Shown: in pieces, positions 7,412-15,063 of the stretch
Layout: every line of letters begins with the position of its first letter
How positions within the stretch are numbered: position 1 is the stretch's first letter
From: JBCBKP01 sp038746265
GTDB taxonomy: Bacteria; Planctomycetota; Phycisphaerae; Phycisphaerales; UBA1924
Direction: 5' to 3'
Assembly: GCA_038746265.1 (NCBI GenBank)
Contig: JBCDKU010000026.1
Coordinates: forward strand, 1-30,965
DNA: 30,965 nt
Position numbers and translations under genes: made by a program
Notes under the pieces: generated by a model
Seen by the model: the letters and a program-made list of their open reading frames with translations, nothing else
Database searches by the model: none
What the model was told of the DNA's origin: nothing

Positions 7412-8386
7412 TCACTCGCCCGCGTCGGCGCGCTCGACCTTGACGGAGATCGAGCCGTGTCCCGTGACGAGCGAGTGCGCGGTCTCGCCGGCATCGCTTG
7501 TGACCTTGGCGGACCGCTTCGCGTCGATGCGGCCGCCCGAGGGCAGGTCGAGGTAGACACGCCCGTGCCCGGTTGTTGCCGCGACGCCCTGCTCGAGTGG
7601 GGTCTCGGTGCGGACACTGATCGAGCCGTGCCCGGTGCGGGCGACGATCGGGGCGGTGTCGGGCCCGCGGCGGTCGATGCTGATCGAGCCGTGACCCGTG
7701 CGGAGGTTGAGTGGGCCCGCGGAATCCGAGACGCGGATGCTGCTGTGGCCCGTGCGGGCATCGACGGTCCCCGCGATATCGCGGAGGCCGAGCGAGCCGT
7801 GACCCGAATAGATCTCGACGTTGCCGCCGACGCCCGTGATGTCGAAGCCGCCGTGCCCGGAGTGTGCGTTGAGGTCGCCCCCGATATCGCTGACGGAGAT
7901 CGAGCCGTGGCCGCTGTCGATCGTGACGTTGGAGATGATGCTCTCGATCAGGATCGAGCCGTGCCCGGTCTGGACATCGGCGGCGTACGCCGACTGCGGG
8001 ACGCGGACGGCGTAGCTGACACCGTCCTTGCCGCGGCCGGGCCACTCGGCCTTGAGGCGGAGCTGGTCGCCCGCGAGCTCGGGGCTGAGCAGGACCTCGT
8101 CGAGACGCCACTGATCGCTGCTGCGGAGCTGGGCGACGATGAGCACGCCGTCGGGGTTGACGCTCGTGCGGAAGAGCTCGTCCTCGGCCCACGACGGCAG
8201 CGGTGTTCCGTGCGGCGCGACACTGACGCTGCCGTGCTTGCTGCCGATCTCGACCGCGAGCGGTGACTGCTCGTCGAGCTGCCAGACGCGGTGCTCGGTG
8301 ACGCGGTACTGCTCCCAGCCGCAGCCGCCGAGGACAAGGGCGGAGAGCGTGATCGCGGTCAGCGGCGCGGCGAGGTTGGTCGGCAT
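7412..8386 (-). CDS. DUF4097-like repeat lipoprotein with GHGS repeats
   Basis: A 324-residue exported lipoprotein: a signal peptide ends in lipobox LGGC with Cys22 as the lipidation site. After a region of about 110 residues resembling its neighbour at 8418-9230, the protein has about nine repeats of 17-22 residues centred on (S/T)GHGSI(S/R)(V/I). This is the pattern of the DUF4097 family, predicted to form a right-handed beta-helix. Two copies are variant (GHGGF, GHSSI), and an isolated KHGSVSV copy sits near the N-terminus. The His occurs at the same turn position in almost every copy. The start is the ATG at 8386, six bases after AAGGAG. It is 31 bases downstream of the paralogue and 17 upstream of kynU, on the same strand. 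The function of this family is not established; surface adhesion or ligand binding are guesses. Confidence 0.8.
   Translation of the reverse strand: MPTNLAAPLTAITLSALVLGGCGWEQYRVTEHRVWQLDEQSPLAVEIGSKHGSVSVAPHGTPLPSWAEDELFRTSVNPDGVLIVAQLRSSDQWRLDEVLLSPELAGDQLRLKAEWPGRGKDGVSYAVRVPQSAYAADVQTGHGSILIESIISNVTIDSGHGSISVSDIGGDLNAHSGHGGFDITGVGGNVEIYSGHGSLGLRDIAGTVDARTGHSSIRVSDSAGPLNLRTGHGSISIDRRGPDTAPIVARTGHGSISVRTETPLEQGVAATTGHGRVYLDLPSGGRIDAKRSAKVTSDAGETAHSLVTGHGSISVKVERADAGE
7440..7975 (-). repeat. Intragenic repeat array encoding GHGS turns
   Basis: On the plus strand the motif ATCGAGCCGTG followed by (T/A/C/G)CC recurs about every 55-65 bases across the 3' half of the lipoprotein gene. It encodes the GHGSI turns. 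The DNA similarity is higher than needed for the protein motif, suggesting recent duplication or gene conversion among copies. Confidence 0.65.
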
Positions 8387-8417
8387 CGTGATCTCCTTCG
8401 CTCCGGTCGGCCGTGTG

Positions 8418-9230
8418 TCAGCCGTCGTCTGAATCGGCGACATCGACCACGATGTCGCCGTTGCCTGTTCTGATGGTGTGGGTCGGCATGCCTTCGGCGG
8501 CGTCGATCTTCTTCGAGAATCCACCGGTGAAGTTGCCGGTGGCGTGCTTGATGAGGATGTCGCCGTTGCCTGAGCGGATATCAAAGCCGGCGGTGGTCGG
8601 CGAGGCGGTCGCGATCACGAGATCACCATTGCCGGAGCGGATATCGAGCTTGTCGTCGGCATCGTCGGCGAGAAGCAGGACGACATCGCCGTTGCCGGTG
8701 CTCGCGATAAGTTCGCCGGTCAGGCCGCGGATGACGAGGTCGCCGTTGCCACTTCGAACCTTGGCGTCGCCGTCGAGGTCGGACACGATGACGTCACCAT
8801 TGCCCGACTGGACGTCGATCGAGGCCATCGGATCGGCGACACGGACGGAGAAGCTGGCTCGCTCGAACCAGCCGGCCTTGCCGCCCGGCCAGTCGATCTC
8901 AAGCGTGAGCTCGCCGGCGTCGGAGATCACCGGCGCGACGTCCACGGACTCGAGGCGGTCGAGGTCGTTGCCAGCTAGTTCGACGACGACGAGGATCGCC
9001 GTGGGGTCGATCGCGCCGGTCTCGATTTGGCCCTGGGCCCAGCCGGTCAGGCCGGCGGGGTGGGGGGCGATATCGATGTCGCCGTTGTTGGTCTTGATGG
9101 TGACATCGACGGGGGCGCTCGTCGGGATCTCGACGACGCGGTGGGTGCGGAAGCGCGGGCCGCAGCCGACGAGCAGCAGGGCGGCGACACTGAGAAGCGA
9201 GACAAGTTTGATCGAGCGTGCTGCGGGCAT
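8418..9230 (-). CDS. DUF4097-like repeat lipoprotein with GNGD repeats
   Basis: A 270-residue lipoprotein with signal peptide and lipobox LVGC (Cys23). It is a paralogue of the next gene: both share a CG..(R)THRV/TEHRV-type start after the Cys, an early single repeat (KTNNGDIDIAP), a middle domain with a WPG..(F/Y)AVRV-like segment, and then a C-terminal repeat array. Here the array has six copies of (S/T)GNGD(I/L/V)(V/L)(I/V) spaced 17-36 residues apart, with Asn-Gly-Asp in place of the neighbour's His-Gly-Ser. A beta-helical surface protein is the family expectation; ligand and role are unknown. The start is the ATG at 9230. It lies 51 bases after the tdo stop and 31 before the paralogue, so it is probably cotranscribed with both. 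Confidence 0.8.
   Translation of the reverse strand: MPAARSIKLVSLLSVAALLLVGCGPRFRTHRVVEIPTSAPVDVTIKTNNGDIDIAPHPAGLTGWAQGQIETGAIDPTAILVVVELAGNDLDRLESVDVAPVISDAGELTLEIDWPGGKAGWFERASFSVRVADPMASIDVQSGNGDVIVSDLDGDAKVRSGNGDLVIRGLTGELIASTGNGDVVLLLADDADDKLDIRSGNGDLVIATASPTTAGFDIRSGNGDILIKHATGNFTGGFSKKIDAAEGMPTHTIRTGNGDIVVDVADSDDG
8448..8816 (-). repeat. Intragenic repeat array encoding GNGD turns
   Basis: On the plus strand GA(T/C)GTCGCCGTTGCC and close variants recur at irregular 50-105-base spacing and encode the GNGD turns. A further diverged copy lies near 9079-9093, outside the main array. Confidence 0.6.
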
Positions 9231-9272
9231 GGTTCCTCTCGGGTCGGTGTTTCTGTGATTCGGATCTGCACG

Positions 9273-9293
9273 ACACGCCTTTCAGAGGCGTGT
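9273..9293 (-). terminator. Hairpin across the tdo stop codon, no T-run
   Basis: ACACGCCT (9273-9280) pairs perfectly with AGGCGTGT (9286-9293) around a 5-base loop and overlaps the tdo stop. No T-run follows on the minus strand, so it is more likely a processing or stabilising hairpin, or a weak attenuator, between tdo and the lipoprotein genes than a full terminator. Confidence 0.3.
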
Positions 9294-10118
9294 GCGGACC
9301 TCCCACAGCTCGGGGAAGAAGACGTGGTCGAGCATTTTGCGGAGGAAGGGGACACCCGAGGAGCCGCCGGTCCCGGTCTTGTAGCCGATGACGCGCTCGA
9401 CGACCTTGACGTGGCGGAAGCGCCACAGGCCGAAGGACTCTTCGAGATCGACGAGCTTTTCCGCCATCTCGTAGGCGTCCCAGTGGTTCTCGGGGTGGCT
9501 GTAGACGGTGGTCAGGGCGGCGACGACGGACTCGTTCGAGGTGTGCGGCTCGCGGACGTCGCGGTCGAGGACAGCCTGGTCGATCGGCAAGCCCCTGCGG
9601 GCGAGGTGGCGGATGAACTCGTCGTAGAGCGAGGGGGCCTCGAGGGCGGCGGTGAGGGCGGTCATCGCGTCCTGATCGTGGGCGTGGACGCGGAGCATCT
9701 TGTCGTCCTTGTTGCCCAGCAGGAACTCGACGAGGCGGTACTGGACGGATTGGAAGCCGCTTGCCGTGCCCAGAACACTCCGGAACTCGCCGTACTCGGA
9801 GGGCGTCAGGGTGGCGAGGACGTACCACTGGTCGGTCATCTGCCGCTGGATGTGCTTGACGCGGGCGAGGACCTTGAAGCAGGGCTCAAGGTCGTCCGCC
9901 CGGACCGCTGCGATGGCGGCGGTGAGCTCGTGGATGACCAGCTTGAGCCACAGCTCGGTGGTCTGGTGCTGGATGATGAACAGCAGCTCGTCGTGGTGGG
10001 GCGGGTCGGAGAGGGCGTGCTGGCAGGTCAGGAGCTTGTCGAGCCCGAGGTACCCGGAGTAGGTCATTCGGTCGCCCAGGTCGGTGTGGATGCCCGGCTC
10101 GAATTCGCGGTAAGCCAT
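9282..10118 (-). CDS. kynA: Tryptophan 2,3-dioxygenase
   Basis: A 278-residue haem dioxygenase that opens the indole ring of L-tryptophan to give N-formylkynurenine, the first step of the kynurenine pathway; cytosolic tetramer in the family. Seen: HHDELLFIIQHQTTELWLKL at 41-60, SGFQSVQYRLVEF at 120-132, and WRFRHVKVVERVIGYKTGTG at 232-251. Using the Xanthomonas enzyme as I recall it, His51, Tyr109, Arg113, Thr250 and the haem ligand His236 all fall at the expected positions with a constant offset of four residues, so the active site looks complete. The ATG at 10118 has no obvious Shine-Dalgarno. It is the first gene of a minus-strand cluster leading through two lipoproteins to kynU, and diverges from an isomerase gene across 77 bases. 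Confidence 0.95.
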   Translation of the reverse strand: MAYREFEPGIHTDLGDRMTYSGYLGLDKLLTCQHALSDPPHHDELLFIIQHQTTELWLKLVIHELTAAIAAVRADDLEPCFKVLARVKHIQRQMTDQWYVLATLTPSEYGEFRSVLGTASGFQSVQYRLVEFLLGNKDDKMLRVHAHDQDAMTALTAALEAPSLYDEFIRHLARRGLPIDQAVLDRDVREPHTSNESVVAALTTVYSHPENHWDAYEMAEKLVDLEESFGLWRFRHVKVVERVIGYKTGTGGSSGVPFLRKMLDHVFFPELWEVRTRL

Positions 10119-10195
10119 ATGGGCAAGGTATCCGACCGGCGGGGTTGGATCGGCGTACCATCGCGCAGGACCGCAAGTTTGCGCACGGAGCGAGC
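10119..10195. promoter_or_regulatory. Shared divergent promoter region tdo / isomerase
   Basis: These 77 bases separate two divergent starts and should hold both promoters. GGAG at 10187-10190 serves the plus-strand gene. I see no clear consensus promoter or operator palindrome. Confidence 0.4.
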
Positions 10196-11062
10196 ATGAA
10201 GACCGCCTTTAGCACAGTCGCCTGCCCCGATTGGACCTTGGCCGAGGTCGCGGATTTCGCGGCCGAGACCGGATTCGACGGCGTGGAGCTGCGGACGTTC
10301 GGCCACAACGACACCACGATGCTCTGCGAGCCCTGCCTGACGGGGCAGAAGAAGGTCCGCGACCTCTTCGAGGACGCGGGCGTGGAGCCGGCGGCGCTGG
10401 CGACCTCGATCCGGTACGACGCCCCGGTCTTCCCGCCGATCGCGGGGCGGATCATCGGCGACTTCAACAAGCCGGTGCGCGAGACCAAGAACATGGTCGA
10501 GGTCGCGACCTCGATCGAGGCGCCGTACGTCCGGGTGTTCGCGTTCGAGCTGCCGAAGGGCGAGAGCCGCAAGTCGGGGTTGCGTCGGATCATGGAGCGC
10601 ATCGATCTGGCGCTGACGACCGCGCGGCACACCGGCACGCGGCTCCTGCTTGAGAACGGCGGCTCGTTCCCGCTAGCCGAGGATCTCGCGGAGATCATCG
10701 AGCGGGCGAACAACCCGCTTATTGCCGCGGCGTACTCGCCCGCGGTCGCGTACATGGCGGGCGAGGACCCGGCTCAGGGCGTGAAGCTGCTGGGTCGCTC
10801 GCTGGCGTCGATCAAGCTGCGCGACCGGCGCGACGGCACGCCCGTGGCGCTCGGCTCGGGCGAGATCCCGAACGAGGCGGCGGTGCGTGCGGCGGCGGAG
10901 CGCGGCTACGACGGCTGGCTCACGATCGAGTGGGACCGGATCTGGATGCCGATGCTCGAGTCGCCGCGCGAGGTGCTGCCCAAGTCGCTGGCGACGCTCT
11001 ACGCGTGGACGGGCCGCGAGCAGACCGAGCGCGAGCGTCGGAAGTTCGCGGCGCGGGCGTGA
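10196..11062 (+). CDS. Sugar phosphate isomerase/epimerase family TIM-barrel protein
   Basis: A 288-residue protein of the xylose isomerase-like/AP endonuclease 2 TIM-barrel superfamily. Typical features are the N-terminal DWTLAEVADFAAETGFDGVELR (a strand-helix-strand opening ending in the first metal-side GVELR; quoted here as ETGFDGVELR), a central LLLENGGSFP with a likely metal Glu, and a C-terminal YDGWLTIEWDRIW in which the last acidic residue usually binds metal. Substrate is not predictable: these enzymes act on many sugars and inositols. The start at 10196 is supported by GGAG a few bases upstream. The TGA stop shares bases with the GTG start of queG (GTGA at 11059-11062), so the two genes are probably translationally coupled, though no biochemical link between them is apparent. 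Transcription is divergent from tdo. Confidence 0.75.
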   Translation: MKTAFSTVACPDWTLAEVADFAAETGFDGVELRTFGHNDTTMLCEPCLTGQKKVRDLFEDAGVEPAALATSIRYDAPVFPPIAGRIIGDFNKPVRETKNMVEVATSIEAPYVRVFAFELPKGESRKSGLRRIMERIDLALTTARHTGTRLLLENGGSFPLAEDLAEIIERANNPLIAAAYSPAVAYMAGEDPAQGVKLLGRSLASIKLRDRRDGTPVALGSGEIPNEAAVRAAAERGYDGWLTIEWDRIWMPMLESPREVLPKSLATLYAWTGREQTERERRKFAARA

Positions 11063-12129
11063 GCTCGGCCGATCGTTCGTTGACAGAACGGGTGCTGGCG
11101 CGGTGCCGCGGGCTCGGGTTTGCCGAGGCGGGCGTGTGCTCTGCTGCGCCGACGGAGTTCCGCGGCGAGCTTGTCGCGTGGCTCGATGAGGGCAAGCAGG
11201 GGTCGATGGAGTGGCTCGCGGAGCGGGTCGAGACACGGTGCGATCCGGGCCGGGTGCTCGAGGGCGCGCGGTCGGTGGTGATGGTCGCGGATCTGTACGC
11301 AACGCGGGGGGACAACGCGGATCCGCCGCTGCCGGATGGGTACGGGCGGATCGCGCGGTACGCGCGGGGGCGTGATTACCACGACGTCATCAAGAAGCGT
11401 CTGCACACGCTGTGCGACGAGCTGCGGGCAGAGTTCCTGGAGGCGGGGTTCCGTGCGTTTGTCGATACAGCGCCGGTGCTCGAGCGCGAGCTGGCGATGC
11501 GCGCGGGGCTCGGCTGGACCGGCAAGCACACGCTGACGATCCATCCGAAGCTCGGGAGTTGCATGCTGCTCGGCGGTGTGCTGACGACGCTCGATCTGCC
11601 GACCGCGCACGAGCCGATGACGGATCACTGCGGGACGTGCACGCGGTGCATCAACTCGTGCCCGACGGACGCGATCACGCCCTACTCGGTCGATGCGCGG
11701 CGGTGCATCAGCTATCTGACGATCGAACACCGCGGGCCGATCGATCCCGAGTTCTTCGGCGGCATCGGGTCGTGGGTGTTTGGGTGCGATGTGTGCCAGG
11801 AGGCGTGCCCGCACAACTCGCCGCGCGAGACGGATGCCGAGATCAACCCGGCGTACGCGGCGACGCGGGACTCGTTCGATCTGCTCGAGGTGCTCGGGTG
11901 GACCGAGGACGATCGGCGGGCGGCGCTGAAGGGCTCGGCGATGAAGCGGGCAAAGCTCGAGATGTGGAAGCGGAACGCCGCGGTGTGCCTGGCGAATCAG
12001 GGGCGGCTGCCGGACAAGGTTGAGGCGGATTCAGAGCTGGTGCGCGAGACGCTCGCGGCGCTGCGGGAGCAGGCTCGCGGCGAGCCCGCCGGCGACGACG
12101 ATCGCGAAGCCGATGGCGAGCCATCGTGA
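11059..12129 (+). CDS. queG: Epoxyqueuosine reductase
   Basis: A 356-residue cobalamin- and iron-sulfur-dependent enzyme that makes the last step of queuosine synthesis, reducing epoxyqueuosine in the anticodon of GUN-decoding tRNAs. Two ferredoxin-type [4Fe-4S] motifs are visible: CGTCTRCINSCP (Cys191, 194, 197, 201) and, with Cys216, GCDVCQEACP (Cys243, 246, 250). The motif FVDTAPVLERELA carries Asp136, the expected catalytic acid, and GLGWTGKHT follows. The GTG start at 11059 overlaps the preceding stop and gives an N-terminus of normal length. The last 32 codons lie opposite the 3' end of a convergent membrane-protein gene; the corresponding tail is charged and of low complexity, beyond the HEAT-like end of many QueG proteins, so it is probably dispensable. 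No other queuosine gene is in the window. Confidence 0.95.
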   Translation: MSSADRSLTERVLARCRGLGFAEAGVCSAAPTEFRGELVAWLDEGKQGSMEWLAERVETRCDPGRVLEGARSVVMVADLYATRGDNADPPLPDGYGRIARYARGRDYHDVIKKRLHTLCDELRAEFLEAGFRAFVDTAPVLERELAMRAGLGWTGKHTLTIHPKLGSCMLLGGVLTTLDLPTAHEPMTDHCGTCTRCINSCPTDAITPYSVDARRCISYLTIEHRGPIDPEFFGGIGSWVFGCDVCQEACPHNSPRETDAEINPAYAATRDSFDLLEVLGWTEDDRRAALKGSAMKRAKLEMWKRNAAVCLANQGRLPDKVEADSELVRETLAALREQARGEPAGDDDREADGEPS

Positions 12130-13200
12130 TTCGCGGTCGATGAACCCGATCCAATAGAAGGGCGAGGCGAGCACGACAACGGCGGCGAGGAGCGTCCACG
12201 TTGAGCGGGTCGGCGGGCGGAAGCCGCGGACGCCCGCGATGAGCAGGTAGGCGGGGAAGAGCAAGCCGTACGCGGAGAGGATGATCTTGTACGCGACCTC
12301 GCGGCCGTGCACGTCGGCCGGGGCGGGCCACTCGACGAAGCTCATGCCGACGCCGATCGCGATTCCGATCGTGATCGCCAGCGCGACCGGGAGCCGCGCG
12401 AGCTTGAGGTCGCGGTTGGTGCGGGCGGTGTCGGCGTGGAGGCGTGCGGTGAAGGCGAGCTGGACGAGTGCGTGGAAGATGTAGAACTTGCCGAGGTCGA
12501 TCGGGGCGAGGGCGTTCTGGCCGAAACCGGTTGAGCCGGCGGGCGCGAGGATGTTGCGCGCGAGGTAGGTGAGGCAGATCATCGCGGCGAAGATGACGCC
12601 GAACCCGAGCGTGAAGGCGAGGCGGGCGTGTGACTTCGAGAGATGCTGGCGGGCGGTGTGGAAGGTGACGTCGAGGTAGGGGCACGCAAGGAAGCCCAGC
12701 GTGGAGACGGGGAGCAGCCAGAGGGCCGAGTCAGCGGCGACGCCCGTTGCGGGGAGGCTGGTGTCGAGGGCGCTTGATGTCCACAGCTTGATCGCGCAGG
12801 CGATCGAGATCGACCACGCGATGACGGCGCCGAGACGGGGTTTGCCGAGGCGGTTGAGGACGGCGAATCCGATCCACGCGGTCGTGACGACGAGGATGAG
12901 CTGCCAGATCCAGCCCGCGGGGTTGTACGCGGTTGAGAGCCAGCCGAGGTAGAAGGCCTGGAAGAGGATCGTGACGAGGCTGAAGAGCTTGATCGCGGCG
13001 GCGTGGTCGCGGACGAAGCGGCGGCTGGAGTCGCCCGTGAGCACCCAGCCCATGGCGGCGGCGCCGACGATATTGGGGATCGCGAAGACGGCAAAGCCGG
13101 GCCAGCCGTGGTCGCGCGAGAGCAGGGCGGGGAGCATCATGCCGATGCACCACGTCCAGCTGCTGGCGAGGTAGAAGGCCCAGCCGATCGCGCGGATCAC
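12031..13200 (-). CDS. Polytopic membrane protein of unknown function
   Basis: I do not recognise this 389-residue protein. It is almost wholly made of hydrophobic helices, roughly eleven, separated by short loops, beginning near AIGWAFYLASSWTWCIGMML and ending with a final helix IGFAIVVAGGLAASLLP and a short basic tail. No transporter signature, ATPase motif or peptidase motif is evident. A segment with HTARQHLSK and a helix start HALVQLAFTARLHADTAR contains His and charged residues that may lie in or near the membrane. The GTG at 13200 overlaps the stop of the upstream hotdog-fold gene (GTGA), which argues for coupled expression and perhaps a shared role. The 3' end overlaps queG tail-to-tail by 99 bases; the last membrane helix is encoded there. 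Confidence 0.75.
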   Translation of the reverse strand: MIRAIGWAFYLASSWTWCIGMMLPALLSRDHGWPGFAVFAIPNIVGAAAMGWVLTGDSSRRFVRDHAAAIKLFSLVTILFQAFYLGWLSTAYNPAGWIWQLILVVTTAWIGFAVLNRLGKPRLGAVIAWSISIACAIKLWTSSALDTSLPATGVAADSALWLLPVSTLGFLACPYLDVTFHTARQHLSKSHARLAFTLGFGVIFAAMICLTYLARNILAPAGSTGFGQNALAPIDLGKFYIFHALVQLAFTARLHADTARTNRDLKLARLPVALAITIGIAIGVGMSFVEWPAPADVHGREVAYKIILSAYGLLFPAYLLIAGVRGFRPPTRSTWTLLAAVVVLASPFYWIGFIDRESRWLAIGFAIVVAGGLAASLLPQRRERLAHQL

Positions 13201-13967
13201 GAGGCCGCGTCTCCAGCGTCGCTGGTCTTCGCGGCTTCCTTGTGCCGCTGCGCCTTGGCCTTGTGGTGGGCCTTGGGCGTGACGTGGAAGGTCGCGGTCG
13301 CTCGGCCGACGCGCTTCTCGCGCTTCTTGAGGCGCTCGAGGCGTGCGAGGCGGGCGTCGCCCTGGGCTTCCTTCTTGCGCTGCTGGCGGCGGCGCTTCTT
13401 GGCCTTCTTCTCGACGGCGCTGCCGATGACCTGCGGGAGCGTCTGGACGATGTCCATGTCGATCTTGATGTTGAACTCTTCGCCGGTGGCGATGAGGTCC
13501 TCGATCGGCTCCTGGGGCTTGATGCGGTACTCGGCGGGCCCGAAGCAGGGGCGGAGGAAGCGGTACTCGAGGTGCTTGCAAACGACGGTGTAGTCGCCGC
13601 CGGCGAAGCCGAAGACGTACATGCCGCCCGCGATCTCGGAGTTGCCGAGCAGGGCAGCGCCGGCCATCGCGTTGTACCAGTTCTTGTTGAAGCGGCGGAA
13701 GGGGAGGGTGGCGGAGAAGGTCTGGCCGTCGATGCGGCGCATCTGGATGCCGGAGCGGAAGGCGTAGGGAAGCCAGATCAGTGAGCAGACGCGGTGCCAG
13801 AAGTTGTTGCGGGTGGAGAGCTTGCTGACGCCCGCTTCCATCTTCTCAAAGAGCGTCTTGTTTTTCTTGTCGGCGGCGGCGGACGCCCGGGCGGCGCGCT
13901 CGATGTCCTCGGCGGAGGCGAATCCGCCGGCCACGGTCTCAGGTTGGGCGCTCGGGGTGTCCGTCAC
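13197..13967 (-). CDS. DUF4442-like hotdog-fold protein with a basic insert
   Basis: A 256-residue protein resembling DUF4442, a hotdog-fold group related to PaaI-type acyl-CoA thioesterases. The core match is LPFRRFNKNWYNAMAGAALL near 88-107, followed by GNSEIAGGMYVF and a VVCKHLEYRFLRP strand segment. Beyond about residue 165 the strand EEFNIKIDMDI is separated from the last strand VGRATATFHVTPKA by a segment of roughly 40 residues very rich in Lys and Arg (185-222). The end of the protein is again basic. The start is GTG at 13967 with only a weak ribosome-binding site. The stop overlaps the membrane-protein start, so the two genes form a pair. A role in acyl-group hydrolysis is family-based inference, and catalytic residues cannot be assigned confidently. 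Confidence 0.65.
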   Translation of the reverse strand: MTDTPSAQPETVAGGFASAEDIERAARASAAADKKNKTLFEKMEAGVSKLSTRNNFWHRVCSLIWLPYAFRSGIQMRRIDGQTFSATLPFRRFNKNWYNAMAGAALLGNSEIAGGMYVFGFAGGDYTVVCKHLEYRFLRPCFGPAEYRIKPQEPIEDLIATGEEFNIKIDMDIVQTLPQVIGSAVEKKAKKRRRQQRKKEAQGDARLARLERLKKREKRVGRATATFHVTPKAHHKAKAQRHKEAAKTSDAGDAAS

Positions 13968-14023
13968 GTTCCGGGACTGTACGCGAATCGCCGGGGCGGG
14001 TCAGCGGTTCGGTGGATCGGCGG

Positions 14024-15046
14024 TCAGTCGGCGACCGGTTCGAGCTCGAACCAGCCTTTTTCGGTGCGTTTGACGCGCTGGAGGGGGTTGCCGGGCTCGT
14101 GGTCGAGCAGGAGGACCCAGCCGCGGTCGGCTGCCTCGGCAAGGAACCAGCCTTTGGTGATCATGGCGGTGTAGGGCTCGACGTCGTAGCCCAGGCTGTA
14201 GGCCTGCCCGACGTGGTGGACGGTGGGGATGAGGTCGGGCGTGAAGACGATGGTGCGGCCCTGCTCATCGGTCCAGAGGACGGCCTGCTGGCCCCAGGTA
14301 TGGCCCGGCACGAGGAAGGTGAACACACCCGGCAGCACCTCGGTCATCCGCGATTCGAGGGGGTCCTTGGGGGATTCGTCGCGGCTCGGCTTGCGGTTGA
14401 GCGGGAAGGGCCGCTGGCTCTCGATGAGGCGGAGGCGCGGCTTGCCGTCGGGGAGCTTCAGGGCGTCGTCCTCGAAGGGGAGGATGTGGTCGCGGTAGTA
14501 GGTGCGGGTCATCACCGCGTCGTTGGCGCGGGCATCGACCCACTCGCGCTTCTGGACGACCAGCTCGGCGTTCGGGAAGGTGAGCTTGACGTTCGGGTCA
14601 TCGCCCGAGGCGGCGCCGGGCTTGGTGGCGGTCCAGTCGGGGGTCTCGCCCTCGCGGCAGCGGCGGGTGAGCCCTCCGGCGTGGTCGAAGTGCAGGTGGG
14701 AGCAGACGACAGAGGTGATGTCGTCGGGCGTGCCGCCCGCGGCAACGAGTTCGGTCTCAACGGTGCGCCCGTCGAGGCCGAAGATTTTTGTCATCTTCTC
14801 GTCCATCTTGTCGCCGCTGCCGGCCTCGACGAGGTACTGCTCGCCATTCTCACCCTGGAGCCAGACGCAGTTGTGCATGACCTCGATCTGGTTTTCCTCG
14901 TTGGCCTCGACGGCCCGGGACCAGACGACCTTGGGGATGACCCCGAACATGCCGCCGCCGTCGAGCAGCAGGCGGCTGGCTCGGAGGATGGTTGTGCGAA
15001 ATCGGTTCTGAATTTGCGGGGGCGAGGGTTGAGAATCGTCGGTCAT
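14024..15046 (-). CDS. Metallo-beta-lactamase-fold hydrolase (lactonase-like)
   Basis: A 340-residue MBL-fold protein. The metal-binding set is complete: SHLHFDHAGG with His117, His119, Asp121 and His122; PGHTWGQQ with His249; TPDLIPT with Asp271; and LDHEP with His316. The layout and the Asp in TPDLIP resemble N-acyl homoserine lactonases and other two-metal MBL hydrolases. No signal peptide is present, so it should act in the cytoplasm. The substrate is unknown; quorum-signal lactone hydrolysis is possible but not shown. There is no luxI/luxR pair in the window. The ATG at 15046 lies only 17 bases from the start of the divergent GNAT gene, so promoter elements of at least one gene must lie inside the other gene, or the transcripts are leaderless. 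Confidence 0.88.
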   Translation of the reverse strand: MTDDSQPSPPQIQNRFRTTILRASRLLLDGGGMFGVIPKVVWSRAVEANEENQIEVMHNCVWLQGENGEQYLVEAGSGDKMDEKMTKIFGLDGRTVETELVAAGGTPDDITSVVCSHLHFDHAGGLTRRCREGETPDWTATKPGAASGDDPNVKLTFPNAELVVQKREWVDARANDAVMTRTYYRDHILPFEDDALKLPDGKPRLRLIESQRPFPLNRKPSRDESPKDPLESRMTEVLPGVFTFLVPGHTWGQQAVLWTDEQGRTIVFTPDLIPTVHHVGQAYSLGYDVEPYTAMITKGWFLAEAADRGWVLLLDHEPGNPLQRVKRTEKGWFELEPVAD

Positions 15047-15063
15047 GCCGCGATGGTACGGGC

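Noticed and set aside
8448..8816. GNGD repeats as RTX calcium-binding nonapeptides
   Set aside because: The RTX consensus needs GGxGxDxUx at nine-residue spacing; here the spacing is 17-36 residues and the second Gly pattern differs, so it fits DUF4097-type repeats better.
10119..10195. A consensus sigma-70 promoter for tdo
   Set aside because: No pair of hexamers with acceptable spacing was visible in the divergent gap; only a general promoter region is annotated.
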